In this document: one piece after another, positions 8,379 through 16,252 of the stretch
Numbering within the stretch: the stretch's first letter is position 1
Layout of the letters: each line of letters opens with the position of its first letter
Assembly: GCA_027023345.1 (NCBI GenBank)
Contig: JALVVO010000284.1
Span: 1 to 21,795 of the forward strand
Direction of reading: 5' to 3'
DNA length: 21,795 bases
From: Thermaceae bacterium
GTDB lineage: Bacteria; Deinococcota; Deinococci; Deinococcales; Marinithermaceae
Translations under genes and position numbers: made by a program
The notes under the pieces: model-generated
The model's database searches: none
The model's input: only the letters and a program-made list of their open reading frames with translations
Told to the model about the DNA's origin: nothing

Positions 8379-9029
8379 ATGCGCGTCGAGCGCCCCCTTC
8401 TGGTTCGCGAGGCCGTCTACGACCGGCTGAAGTCTGCGATCGTCGAGGGAGAGCTCGCCCCCGGCGCGCGCATGCTGGAAGTCGAGCTCGCCGGAAAGCT
8501 CGGCGTTTCCCGCACGCCGGTGCGCGAGGCCCTGGTGCGGCTCGCCCAGGAGGGGCTCGCCGAGCTCCTCCCCGGCCGGGGGGCGCGGGTGCGGGTGCTC
8601 TCGCCCGCCGAGGTGAGCGAGGTCTACGAGGTTCGGGCCGCGCTCGAGGCCGAGGCCGCCCGCCTCGCCGCCCAGCGGGCCTCGGAGGGGGAGCTCGAGG
8701 AGCTCGCCCGGTTGGAGGCCGCCCTCCACCGGATCCCGAAGACCGACCTCGCCGAGCAGACCCGCGCCGACACCCGCTTCCACGCCGCCCTGGTGGCGGC
8801 CTCCGGCAACCGCGAGCTCGAGCGCCTCTTCCACCAGCTCGACGCCAAGCTGGCGCTGGCCCGCCGCTATTCCAGCGACGAAAACCAGAGCCCGAAGACC
8901 CTGGCCGAGCACCGGGCGATCCTCGAGGCCATCCTCGCCGGCGACCCCGATCGGGCGGCCGCCGCCGCCCGGGCCCACATTGAGCGCTTCAAGGCGCTGG
9001 TCGCCCGGCGCCTGAAGGAGGCGTCATGA
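8379..9029 (+). CDS. GntR-family regulator, FadR/FCD subfamily
   Basis: This 216-residue protein has an N-terminal winged helix (about residues 8-70: VYDRLKSAIVEGELAPGARM, then GVSRTPVREALVRLAQEGL) and a C-terminal FCD domain (about 80-205). The FCD metal-binding set is complete: TRADTRFHAAL (Asp and His), AEHRAIL (His) and AHIERF (His), so it should bind a metal and a small acid ligand. It overlaps the proline dehydrogenase gene by 4 nt (ATGA), so it probably senses proline, P5C or a related acid and controls its own operon. The ATG at 8379 is preferred because MRVERPLLVREAVYD matches the family's usual start and the operator/-10 lies just upstream; the much longer open frame upstream is non-coding. 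Confidence 0.92.
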   Translation: MRVERPLLVREAVYDRLKSAIVEGELAPGARMLEVELAGKLGVSRTPVREALVRLAQEGLAELLPGRGARVRVLSPAEVSEVYEVRAALEAEAARLAAQRASEGELEELARLEAALHRIPKTDLAEQTRADTRFHAALVAASGNRELERLFHQLDAKLALARRYSSDENQSPKTLAEHRAILEAILAGDPDRAAAAARAHIERFKALVARRLKEAS

Positions 9030-9940
9030 GTCTCTGGCGGCATACGGTCCTCACCATCGCAAACCGCCCCGAGGTCGAGCGGTTGGTGCGCCGCTACGGG
9101 ATGCGGCTCGCCCGCCGCTTCATCGCCGGCGAGACCCTGGAAGAAGCCCTCGCCGTCGTCCACCGCCTGGAAGAAGACGGCATCCACGCGATCCTCGACG
9201 TGCTCGGCGAAATGGTCACCGACGAGGCCATGGCCCGGGCCTTCGCCGAGGAGATCAAGAAGACCGTCCGGGCCTTCGCCGAGCTCCCCTACCCCCGCTA
9301 CGTCTCGGTGAAGCTTACCCAGCTCGGCCTGGATACCGCGCGCGAGCTCGCCGAGGAGCTCCTAGAGGAGATCCTCGAGGTCGCCCGCTCGGGCGACGTC
9401 TTCGTCCGCATCGACATGGAGGACTCCCCCCGGGTGGACGCCACGCTAGCGATCTACCGCGCCATGCGCGAGGCGGGCTTTTCTAACGTCGGCGTCGTGC
9501 TCCAGTCCTACCTGAAGCGGAGCGAGAAGGACCTCGAAGACCTCCTCCCCTACCGCCCGAACGTCCGGGTGGTGAAGGGCGCCTACGCCGAGCCCCCCGA
9601 GGTCGCCTACCAGGACCTCCCCACCATCCGCGCAAAGTTCAAGGCGCTGGTGGAGAAGAACCTGCTCGCGGGAAACCCCACCGCGGTCGCCACCCACGAC
9701 GACGTTCTCATCCGCTGGGCCAAGGACTGGACGAGGGAACGGGAGATCCCCCGTGACCGCTACGAGTTCCAGTTCCTCTACGGCGTCCGCCCTGCCCTCC
9801 AGAAGAAGACCGCCCGCGAGGGCTACACCACCCGGGCCTACGTGCCCTTCGGCACGGCCTGGTACCCTTACTTCTCCCGTCGCATCGCCGAGCGCCCGGA
9901 GAACGCCCTCTTCGTCCTCCGGGGGCTTTTGAAGCAGTAA
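9026..9940 (+). CDS. Proline dehydrogenase (monofunctional, Thermus type)
   Basis: This 304-residue FAD-dependent (beta/alpha)8 enzyme oxidises L-proline to delta-1-pyrroline-5-carboxylate and passes electrons to quinone. Length and ends match the small Thermus thermophilus enzyme. The C-terminal signature AWYPYFSRRIAERPEN carries the tandem arginines (R285-R286) that bind the proline carboxylate. Other landmarks are YVSVKLTQLG, VFVRIDMEDS, GVVLQSYLKRS, VRVVKGAYAEP and AVATHDD. The ATG overlaps the GntR stop, with AAGGAGG five bases upstream. The next gene encodes the enzyme for its product, 18 bp downstream, so the two probably channel P5C. Confidence 0.95.
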   Translation: MSLWRHTVLTIANRPEVERLVRRYGMRLARRFIAGETLEEALAVVHRLEEDGIHAILDVLGEMVTDEAMARAFAEEIKKTVRAFAELPYPRYVSVKLTQLGLDTARELAEELLEEILEVARSGDVFVRIDMEDSPRVDATLAIYRAMREAGFSNVGVVLQSYLKRSEKDLEDLLPYRPNVRVVKGAYAEPPEVAYQDLPTIRAKFKALVEKNLLAGNPTAVATHDDVLIRWAKDWTREREIPRDRYEFQFLYGVRPALQKKTAREGYTTRAYVPFGTAWYPYFSRRIAERPENALFVLRGLLKQ

Positions 9941-9958
9941 GGAAAGGGAGGAAAGAGC

Positions 9959-11512
<1,554 letters not shown>

Positions 11513-11526
11513 CTTTAACACACTAG

Positions 11527-11571
11527 AGCGTTGAATACTGAGGAGGGGGTATTCACCAATCCTTCAACGCT
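11527..11571 (+). repeat. Nested inverted repeats after the proline operon
   Basis: AGCGTTGAA (11527-11535) and TTCAACGCT (11563-11571) are perfect 9-bp inverted arms. Inside, GAATAC (11533-11538) and GTATTC (11549-11554) form a second stem that shares GAA with the first, so the two hairpins exclude each other. It could be an operon terminator (no U-run follows), an RNA-processing element, or an end of the AT-rich block that starts here. Confidence 0.45.
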
Positions 11572-11607
11572 TATTACACAACGGGGGACGTATGCTTTTG
11601 CAGGGAC

Positions 11608-12422
11608 TTATGCAAGGCTTTCCCTATCTGACACTATCACCATAAATAGACTTAAGCCTCCACGATCTCCTTCAAATTCAATGTAAGAGTTTTCAGGACT
11701 ATCAAATCTGTTAAATGTACTAATTATTTGAACTAGGGCTTCAACACCATGTCCCCTAGGCATCCCCTTACTGAAATACCGGCTTACTCCACCAATTAAG
11801 TCCCATATAAGCGCGCTCCAACGTAGGCAATGCATATTTAAGGGTTTGAGGCTAAAACGCAAACCGATGAGATTAAGCACTTGCATTACCAAGAAATGTC
11901 CCCAAGGTATGCCCGCCCCCTGTTTTGCCGGCAATAGAATGTTAACGGGCTGAATGCTAGAATTCATCGGATCTCTCAGTACAAGGTAGCTTAATGCTTT
12001 AAATCTGTTCTCCCAAAAAACGGGCCATCGTCGATACGTGCTTTGGGGACACGCAAGCGCATGGCCTTTAGGCATATCAAAACCGTTGCACTTTTCAAAC
12101 AGCTGAATTTGCGTCGCGCTGCTGCTAGAGCCTGAAATCAAATCATTATAACTTTTTTAGCTTGAATAACATGTGCATTAGCGAAAGAAAGCTGGCCTCC
12201 GCTTAAAAATAGGAAAAGAGTTAACAAATCTCCCAATTCACAACGTTTGCTCGTGCAGTCCGGCGAAACAATTGGTTTTTGATGGATGAAGACAGAGCTC
12301 ACTTTGATTGTAAAGTGAGGTGCGAAGGCAGTTTGGAGCTTGTGGTTTAATGTCGCTAGCCGCGTGCGCAAAAATTCCCTGAGAATATCATCCTCTCGTT
12401 TTTTAACGATATCCCGTACCAT
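11608..12422 (-). pseudogene. Unknown gene interrupted by a -1 frameshift at an A6 run
   Basis: Two overlapping frames, 12138-12422 (94 aa) and 11608-12141 (177 aa, only a TTG to start on), read as one protein if the frame slips by -1 at six A residues (12153-12158). The join gives ANAHVIQAKK followed by SYNDLISGSSSSATQIQLFE, about 270 residues in all. The motifs CELGDLLTLFLF and IQAKK followed by a QL segment recall an uncharacterised bacterial family, and D...(Q/E)xK is the spacing seen in PD-(D/E)xK nucleases. Both similarities are from memory and weak. Base composition is clearly AT-richer than the flanks, with different codon use, so it is probably acquired. It may be a real pseudogene, a slippage-expressed gene, or a base-call error in a homopolymer. 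Confidence 0.6.
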
Positions 12423-12755
12423 GAATTTTGCAAATCATGGCTAAGTTGGTGGAGTTGTGTCGAGTAATTATTGATGACCTTGCGTCGAAACTCCCAGTAG
12501 TTGAAGTTGTAATATCTGGCCATATTACTAGTATATTGTCGAGCGTCCGCCCCTCGTAAGAAACGTTGTGTTCCTCAACATAGGAGCCTCTTACTACCTC
12601 CCCATGCTCATCGGAACAATACCGATTTTGGCTAGAAAAATAACTTTCGTTAGTCCCGTTCTCAGAGTTTTAAGCGTTCTTGCTCGCCTTCTCGCTTCAG
12701 CTATGCACATCCATGCAAGCAGCAGAAATTTACGGAAATCTTGGGTGCCCAGTAA
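12423..12755. other. AT-richer gap, no intact gene
   Basis: About 330 bp continue the AT-richer composition of the interrupted gene. Short AT runs such as TATTACTAGTATATTG (around 12522-12537) could hold a promoter for the minus-strand gene, but no clear -35/-10 pair was found. The plus-strand frame at 12568-12855 looks like a shadow. On the minus strand, the RES frame stays open down to a TAG at 12594-12596 with no family resemblance after residue GDRWYRDG, which marks the join at about 12756. Confidence 0.5.
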
Positions 12756-13085
12756 ACCATCCCGGTACCAGCGATCGCCTAGCGCCTGGGTGCGGGCTAG
12801 GCCCCCCTCGAGCGCCTCTCGACCGAAGGTGTCGAGCCCAGGCGTGCGAACCTAAAACTTAACGAGGGCCACCCGGGCTAGGAGCGGGTTATGGGCGAGA
12901 AGCTCGCAAAAGGCCAGGGCGGGGTGTTCGCTGGCGTAGACCAGCCGCTTTCCTTCCCCCTCGGTGTGCCAACGCCCAGGTGAAAAGCGTGCCCCCTCGC
13001 CGCCGAGGGGGTCGTAGCCGGGGGCCTTCGTGTAGGGAAGGTCGGGGTCGTAGGCCCGCCAAAGCAAAAGCTCAGTAGAAGCCAT
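12756..13085 (-). pseudogene. RES-domain toxin, broken by a stop codon and 3' truncation
   Basis: The frame begins MASTELLLWRAYDPD at 13085, overlapping the antitoxin stop by 14 nt. It shows RES features: LWRAY, GGEGARFSPGRWHTEG and LVYASEHPALAFCELLAHN. After 77 codons it meets TAG (12852-12854). The same frame then continues with recognisable RES sequence, ending ALGDRWYRDG at about 12756. The expected C-terminal part with the conserved serine and the N-x-LLNP-like end is missing, replaced by AT-richer DNA. RES toxins degrade or modify NAD+; this copy should be inactive. One CAG-to-TAG change would explain the stop. The call as RES is firm; order of events is inference. Confidence 0.8.
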
Positions 13086-13425
13086 AGACCGCAGCTCCAA
13101 GCGCCGCCCGGACCCGCTTGTAGCCCTCGAGGTCCCTTAGGAGCTCCACTGGCCGGGCGCCGAGGGCGGGCACGTAGGCGGTGAGCCAGGCCCGGGCGCG
13201 GGCCCCGTCGCCGAACGCCGCCTCCGCTTCCCTAAGGGCCTCGGGGAGAAACTGGGCGGCGGCAGCTTCGGCGGGGGATAGGCGCCCCTCCTTCAGCCTC
13301 CGCTGGTAGGTTCTCAGCGGCAAGCCGAGAAGCTCCGCCTGGGCCTTCCGGGAAAGGCCCAGCTCCCGGGCGGCCTCGAGGAAAGCCACGAGGGCCTCCT
13401 GCTGCTTCGCGGTTAGGACGGTCAT
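13072..13425 (-). CDS. Xre/MbcA/ParS-type antitoxin of the RES toxin
   Basis: This 117-residue antitoxin has an N-terminal Xre-like helix-turn-helix (about residues 18-50: LGLSRKAQAELLGLPLRTYQ) and a C-terminal DUF2384/MbcA toxin-binding domain (about 60-117: AEAAFGDGARARAWLTAYV, PALGARPVELL, then the terminal VYGFY that normally inserts near the toxin active site). It represses its own operon and neutralises the RES NADase. Here it is intact while its toxin is broken. The ATG is preceded by GGGGAG, and a palindrome with an extended -10 lies just upstream. Confidence 0.9.
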   Translation of the reverse strand: MTVLTAKQQEALVAFLEAARELGLSRKAQAELLGLPLRTYQRRLKEGRLSPAEAAAAQFLPEALREAEAAFGDGARARAWLTAYVPALGARPVELLRDLEGYKRVRAALGAAVYGFY

Positions 13426-13439
13426 ACTGGCTCCCCTCT

Positions 13440-13583
13440 GTGTGCCATTTTAGCACAAGGCCGGGCCTCCAAGACCTGGGCTTAGCGCTTCGGGCCGTCG
13501 TCGTCCCCTACGCGCAGCGGATCGAGCGGGTTCGGAGCCTCGGGGGGCTGAACGTGCTCGATACCGGAAAGGGAATGAGGTGA
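13440..13583 (+). other. Possible short coding remnant before the AbrB gene
   Basis: A plus-strand frame runs from a GTG at 13440 to a TGA at 13581-13583 (47 codons). Its second half, ALRAVVVPYAQRIERVRSLG followed by GLNVLDTGKG, reads like genuine protein in this GC-rich background. It may be the 3' end of a lost gene. It overlaps the antitoxin promoter on the other strand. No family recognised; may be chance. Confidence 0.25.
13441..13457 (-). promoter_or_regulatory. Antitoxin operator overlapping an extended -10
   Basis: TGTGC (13441-13445) and GCACA (13453-13457) are inverted arms around 7 bp. On the minus strand the site contains TGCTAAAAT (13455 to 13447), an extended -10 element, 22 nt before the antitoxin ATG. 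No clear -35. This arrangement fits autorepression by the Xre antitoxin. Confidence 0.5.
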
Positions 13584-13609
13584 CTTCACGTGCTATCCTA
13601 GGTAAGAAA

Positions 13610-13858
13610 ATGAAAACCACCCTTACTTCTAAAGGGCAACTTACCTTGCCCAAGAAAGTCCGCGAAGCGCTGGGGTTGCGCCCGGGGGACGAGCTTTTGG
13701 TGGAGCTCGAGGAGGGGCGCGTCGTCCTCATCCCGCGCCGGCGGTATCGCGCCGCGGACCTCGACCGGCTGATCCCCCGCGCGAAAAAGCCCTTCCCCGG
13801 CTTTGCGAGGGAAGAAGAGACCGCATTCAAGACACGCGCGAAGAAGGAGCCCCGTTGA
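13610..13858 (+). CDS. AbrB/MazE-type antitoxin (VapB)
   Basis: This 82-residue swapped-hairpin AbrB protein begins MKTTLTSKGQLTLPKKVREA, followed by GLRPGDELLVELEEGRVVLI, the standard DNA-binding half. The C-terminal tail (DRLIPRAKKPFPGFAREEE) should wrap the PIN toxin. The ATG at 13610 gives the canonical start; a GTG at 13580 in frame would add ten residues and cannot be excluded. The stop overlaps the toxin start by 4 nt (TTGA). It probably represses its own promoter; TATCCT (13593-13598) lies 11 nt before the ATG as a possible -10. Confidence 0.88.
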   Translation: MKTTLTSKGQLTLPKKVREALGLRPGDELLVELEEGRVVLIPRRRYRAADLDRLIPRAKKPFPGFAREEETAFKTRAKKEPR

Positions 13859-14256
13859 GGCCCGTCTTTCTCGACGCGAACGTCCTTTTGCGCCTGGCCA
13901 CCCGGGTGCCGGAGGACCTTTACGAGCGGGCCAAGGCGCTCGTGGCCCGGGCGGAGGAGAACGGCCAGCCCCTTTTCGTCCATCCCCTGCACGTCGCCAC
14001 CGCCGTCTACGTGCTAAGGGGCTACTACGAATACGCGCCGGCCGAGGTTTTTGAGGTTCTGAGCATCGTCTTAAACCTCCGGCCCGTTCGCGTGGTCGAG
14101 GAAGCGCGCGTATTCGGGGCCCTAAAAGAGATGGCCCGCACCGGGGTGGACTTCGACGACGCCTTTCTTGCTCTCTTGGCCCGCGAACACGGCGGCGCGG
14201 TGGCCTCGTTCGACCGCGACTTCAAAAAGCTCGGCGTCGCGTGGATCGAGCCCTAA
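13855..14256 (+). CDS. PIN-domain toxin (VapC family)
   Basis: This 133-residue PIN ribonuclease starts at TTG inside the antitoxin stop, with AAGGAG upstream. The acidic active-site residues are visible: FLDANVLLRL (first Asp), a central Glu-rich segment (VVEEARVFGALKEM), GVDFDDAFLALLA (Asp pair) and VASFDRDFKKLG (last Asp). VapC toxins cut tRNA or rRNA at specific sites; the target here is unknown. Forms a TA pair with the AbrB protein. All catalytic residues look present, so it should be active. Confidence 0.9.
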   Translation: MRPVFLDANVLLRLATRVPEDLYERAKALVARAEENGQPLFVHPLHVATAVYVLRGYYEYAPAEVFEVLSIVLNLRPVRVVEEARVFGALKEMARTGVDFDDAFLALLAREHGGAVASFDRDFKKLGVAWIEP

Positions 14257-14526
14257 AACTTAAGGGGCGTGCTTGTGCCTATGTTGCGATCGCAGGTTCC
14301 TCTCCTGTGCTAGGTTGGACTAAACCCACCGGGGTGGGCCTGGGTTCCCGATACCCCGGTGCAGGACGCGCGGCCCTCCAGGGGGCCGCATGCCCGTTTA
14401 TTTTCGCAGAACGCGAAACCCCTTTTAAGCGCCGCACGTTCACCAGCAAGACGTCAGCCTCGTCCTAGATGAATTCGGTCTTCGATATTGCCCGACTGAC
14501 GTTTGCTTTCTTGAAACCCAAGCGTT
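14257..14526. other. Non-coding gap with several hairpins
   Basis: About 270 bp between the convergent PIN toxin and TPR regulator genes. It holds CCCAC/GTGGG (14325-14338), AACCCA...TGGGTT alternatives, and GCGGCCC/GGGCCGC (14370-14389). GCAGG-TTCCTCT-CCTGT (around 14292-14308) resembles a T-arm, but the loop is not canonical and no tRNA can be folded around it. The 75-codon plus-strand frame here (14241-14468) overlaps the toxin stop and looks spurious. Confidence 0.4.
14370..14389 (+). terminator. Candidate terminator of the AbrB/PIN operon
   Basis: GCGGCCC (14370-14376) pairs with GGGCCGC (14383-14389) around a 6-nt loop, followed within about 10 nt by GTTTATTTTC. It lies between convergent genes. 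The U-tract is interrupted and offset, so termination is only plausible. Confidence 0.35.
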
Positions 14527-16248
14527 TTATAGCTCGAGCGTTGCCCTAAGGTGCCCCTCCGCCAGGGCGCGGCAGACGGTGCCCTCGGGCCAGGCCTCCG
14601 CGGCGGCCTGCCAGAGCTCGGGGTCGTCCTTTTCCCGCTCCGCCAGGCGGAGGATGCGCTTCGCGTCGCCGCTTGCGATGACGACGCGCTTCATCTCCTC
14701 GCGCAACACCGCCCGCAGTTCTTCGACCACCGGCGCCTGGGACCCCGGCAAAAGCGGCGGCCGGTAGAGCGCGAGCGCGGCGTCCACCTCGCCCTTTTGA
14801 AGCCGGTCGCGGATCTCAAGAAAGTCGGCCCAAACGGGGAAGTCGAACCTATAGGGTTGGGAAAGTAGGGGAACGAGGTTGCGAAGCCGCGCCATCTGGT
14901 TGCGCACCACCACCGCGGGCACGGGCTCGGGCCAGACGCGCTCGGCGAGCTCCTGGGCGCTGAGCCCCCGGCCCGCTTCGGCGAGCGCGAGCAGGATCTC
15001 GGCCTGCCTGAGTGAGAGCGCGATCTTTTTCCCTTGATAGCGGGCCTGCATCCGCCCCATAAAGGAAAGCTCGAGGAGCCCCCGCCGCTCTAGCCGCGGC
15101 CGCAAGGTCTCGGGGCCGGCAAGCACCCGCAAGGCCTCCTCCGAGAGCGCGGCCACCGCGCCCTGAACCGCGTCCAGGACCCGCTGGGCGTCGCGGTAGA
15201 GGCCGAGCCGCTGAAAAACGCCCATCAAGTAAAGCCCCGCCCGGGCGAGTTCGGGCGCGTTTAAGGGCTCGGCGAAGGCCTTCAGGGCGACCTCGAGGTC
15301 GGAAACCGCCCGCTCTGGGGCCGTGCCCGAAAGCGCCATGCCCCGGGCCAGCGGAACGTACCTCCTGAGCGCATCCGGCAGGTCCTCGGCCAAGGCCGCG
15401 GTCGCTTCCACTTGCGCTAAGGGATGCTCTCCAACTTCCAACCGCAGGCGCACCTCCGGCACCAGCGATAGGACCAAAGCCGTGCGCGAGCGCAGACCGC
15501 GGAGCGCCGCCTGCCAAAGGCGCTGGGCGCCCTCGAGGTCCCCCCCTAAGAGCGCGAGCTCGGCGAGCCGCAAATAGACGTGGCGGCGGTAGACCGAGCG
15601 CACCCGCGCCGGATCTTGAGCCGCCTTTAGCAGGGGCGTGAAGAGCCCGCGGACGTTGCCCGAGAAAAGCCCCGCCTCCCCCAGCGCCCGTACCACGTCG
15701 AGCCGGAGCGCGAGGTTTTGGAACCCGCTTTCGCGAAAAAGGCGCCACGACCAAGAGGCGAGGCTCCAGGCCTCGGGGTAGCGACCCATTAAAACCATTA
15801 CGCGGGAAAGCCAAGCGCTCGCCTGCACCACGCGCGACCAGCGCGCCTCCGCCTCGGCTAGCCGAACCGCCGCTCTAAGGTGCCGCTCGGAATCTTGAGG
15901 GTCGAAAAGCGCGAGGATCCGCCCCGCCCAAAAGCGCGCCAGATACCCCCCTTCGGTTTTCAGGCTCCGCTCCGCGAGCGCCCGTGCGGACTCCAGGTTG
16001 CCGGCCCAGTATGCGTAGGCCGCGGCGAGGGCCAAGGCGTCCCCCGAGGCCTCCCCCTCCGCTTCCTGCCTCTCAAGGAGGGATGCCGCTAAGGCGTCGT
16101 CCCCGATCTCCAGGGTGCGCTCTAAGGCGACTTGAAGCCTGGCGGTATCGACAGCACCTCCAATATCCAGAATCTTCGATGGCGGAACATCGGCTTCCCA
16201 GAGCTTTTCCGTCTCTTGAAAATGTATGCCCGCAGTAGGGACTCGCAT
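14527..16248 (-). CDS. TPR-repeat regulator with C-terminal SARP/OmpR-like winged helix
   Basis: This 573-residue protein has a long helical TPR-like body (about residues 40-380: YAYWAGNLESARALAERSL, LAELALLGGDLEGAQRLWQA, GLYLMGVFQRLGLYRDAQRV) followed by a winged-helix segment (about 390-465: KIALSLRQAEILLALAEAG, then LSAQELAERVWPEP, NQMARLRNLVPLL) of the SARP/BTAD effector kind. Ligand and targets unknown. The first ~35 residues (MRVPTAGIHFQETEKLWEAD, VPPSKILDIGG) are encoded by AT-richer DNA continuous with the upstream gene and do not look like TPR, so the N-terminus may be grafted on. It starts 4 bp after the NadD-like gene, so it is probably co-transcribed with it. Confidence 0.75.
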   Translation of the reverse strand: MRVPTAGIHFQETEKLWEADVPPSKILDIGGAVDTARLQVALERTLEIGDDALAASLLERQEAEGEASGDALALAAAYAYWAGNLESARALAERSLKTEGGYLARFWAGRILALFDPQDSERHLRAAVRLAEAEARWSRVVQASAWLSRVMVLMGRYPEAWSLASWSWRLFRESGFQNLALRLDVVRALGEAGLFSGNVRGLFTPLLKAAQDPARVRSVYRRHVYLRLAELALLGGDLEGAQRLWQAALRGLRSRTALVLSLVPEVRLRLEVGEHPLAQVEATAALAEDLPDALRRYVPLARGMALSGTAPERAVSDLEVALKAFAEPLNAPELARAGLYLMGVFQRLGLYRDAQRVLDAVQGAVAALSEEALRVLAGPETLRPRLERRGLLELSFMGRMQARYQGKKIALSLRQAEILLALAEAGRGLSAQELAERVWPEPVPAVVVRNQMARLRNLVPLLSQPYRFDFPVWADFLEIRDRLQKGEVDAALALYRPPLLPGSQAPVVEELRAVLREEMKRVVIASGDAKRILRLAEREKDDPELWQAAAEAWPEGTVCRALAEGHLRATLEL

Positions 16249-16252
16249 TAGC

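Noticed and set aside
12568..12855. Plus-strand 95-codon frame in the AT-richer gap
   Set aside because: Second half overlaps the RES remnant on the other strand, which has real family similarity; no ribosome binding site or motif.
14287..14315. Possible tRNA fragment (GCAGG-TTCCTCT-CCTGT)
   Set aside because: The loop lacks the standard T-loop bases and no acceptor, D or anticodon arm can be built around it.
14241..14468. Plus-strand 75-codon frame after the PIN toxin
   Set aside because: Begins inside the toxin gene, runs through hairpins, and shows no protein-like pattern.
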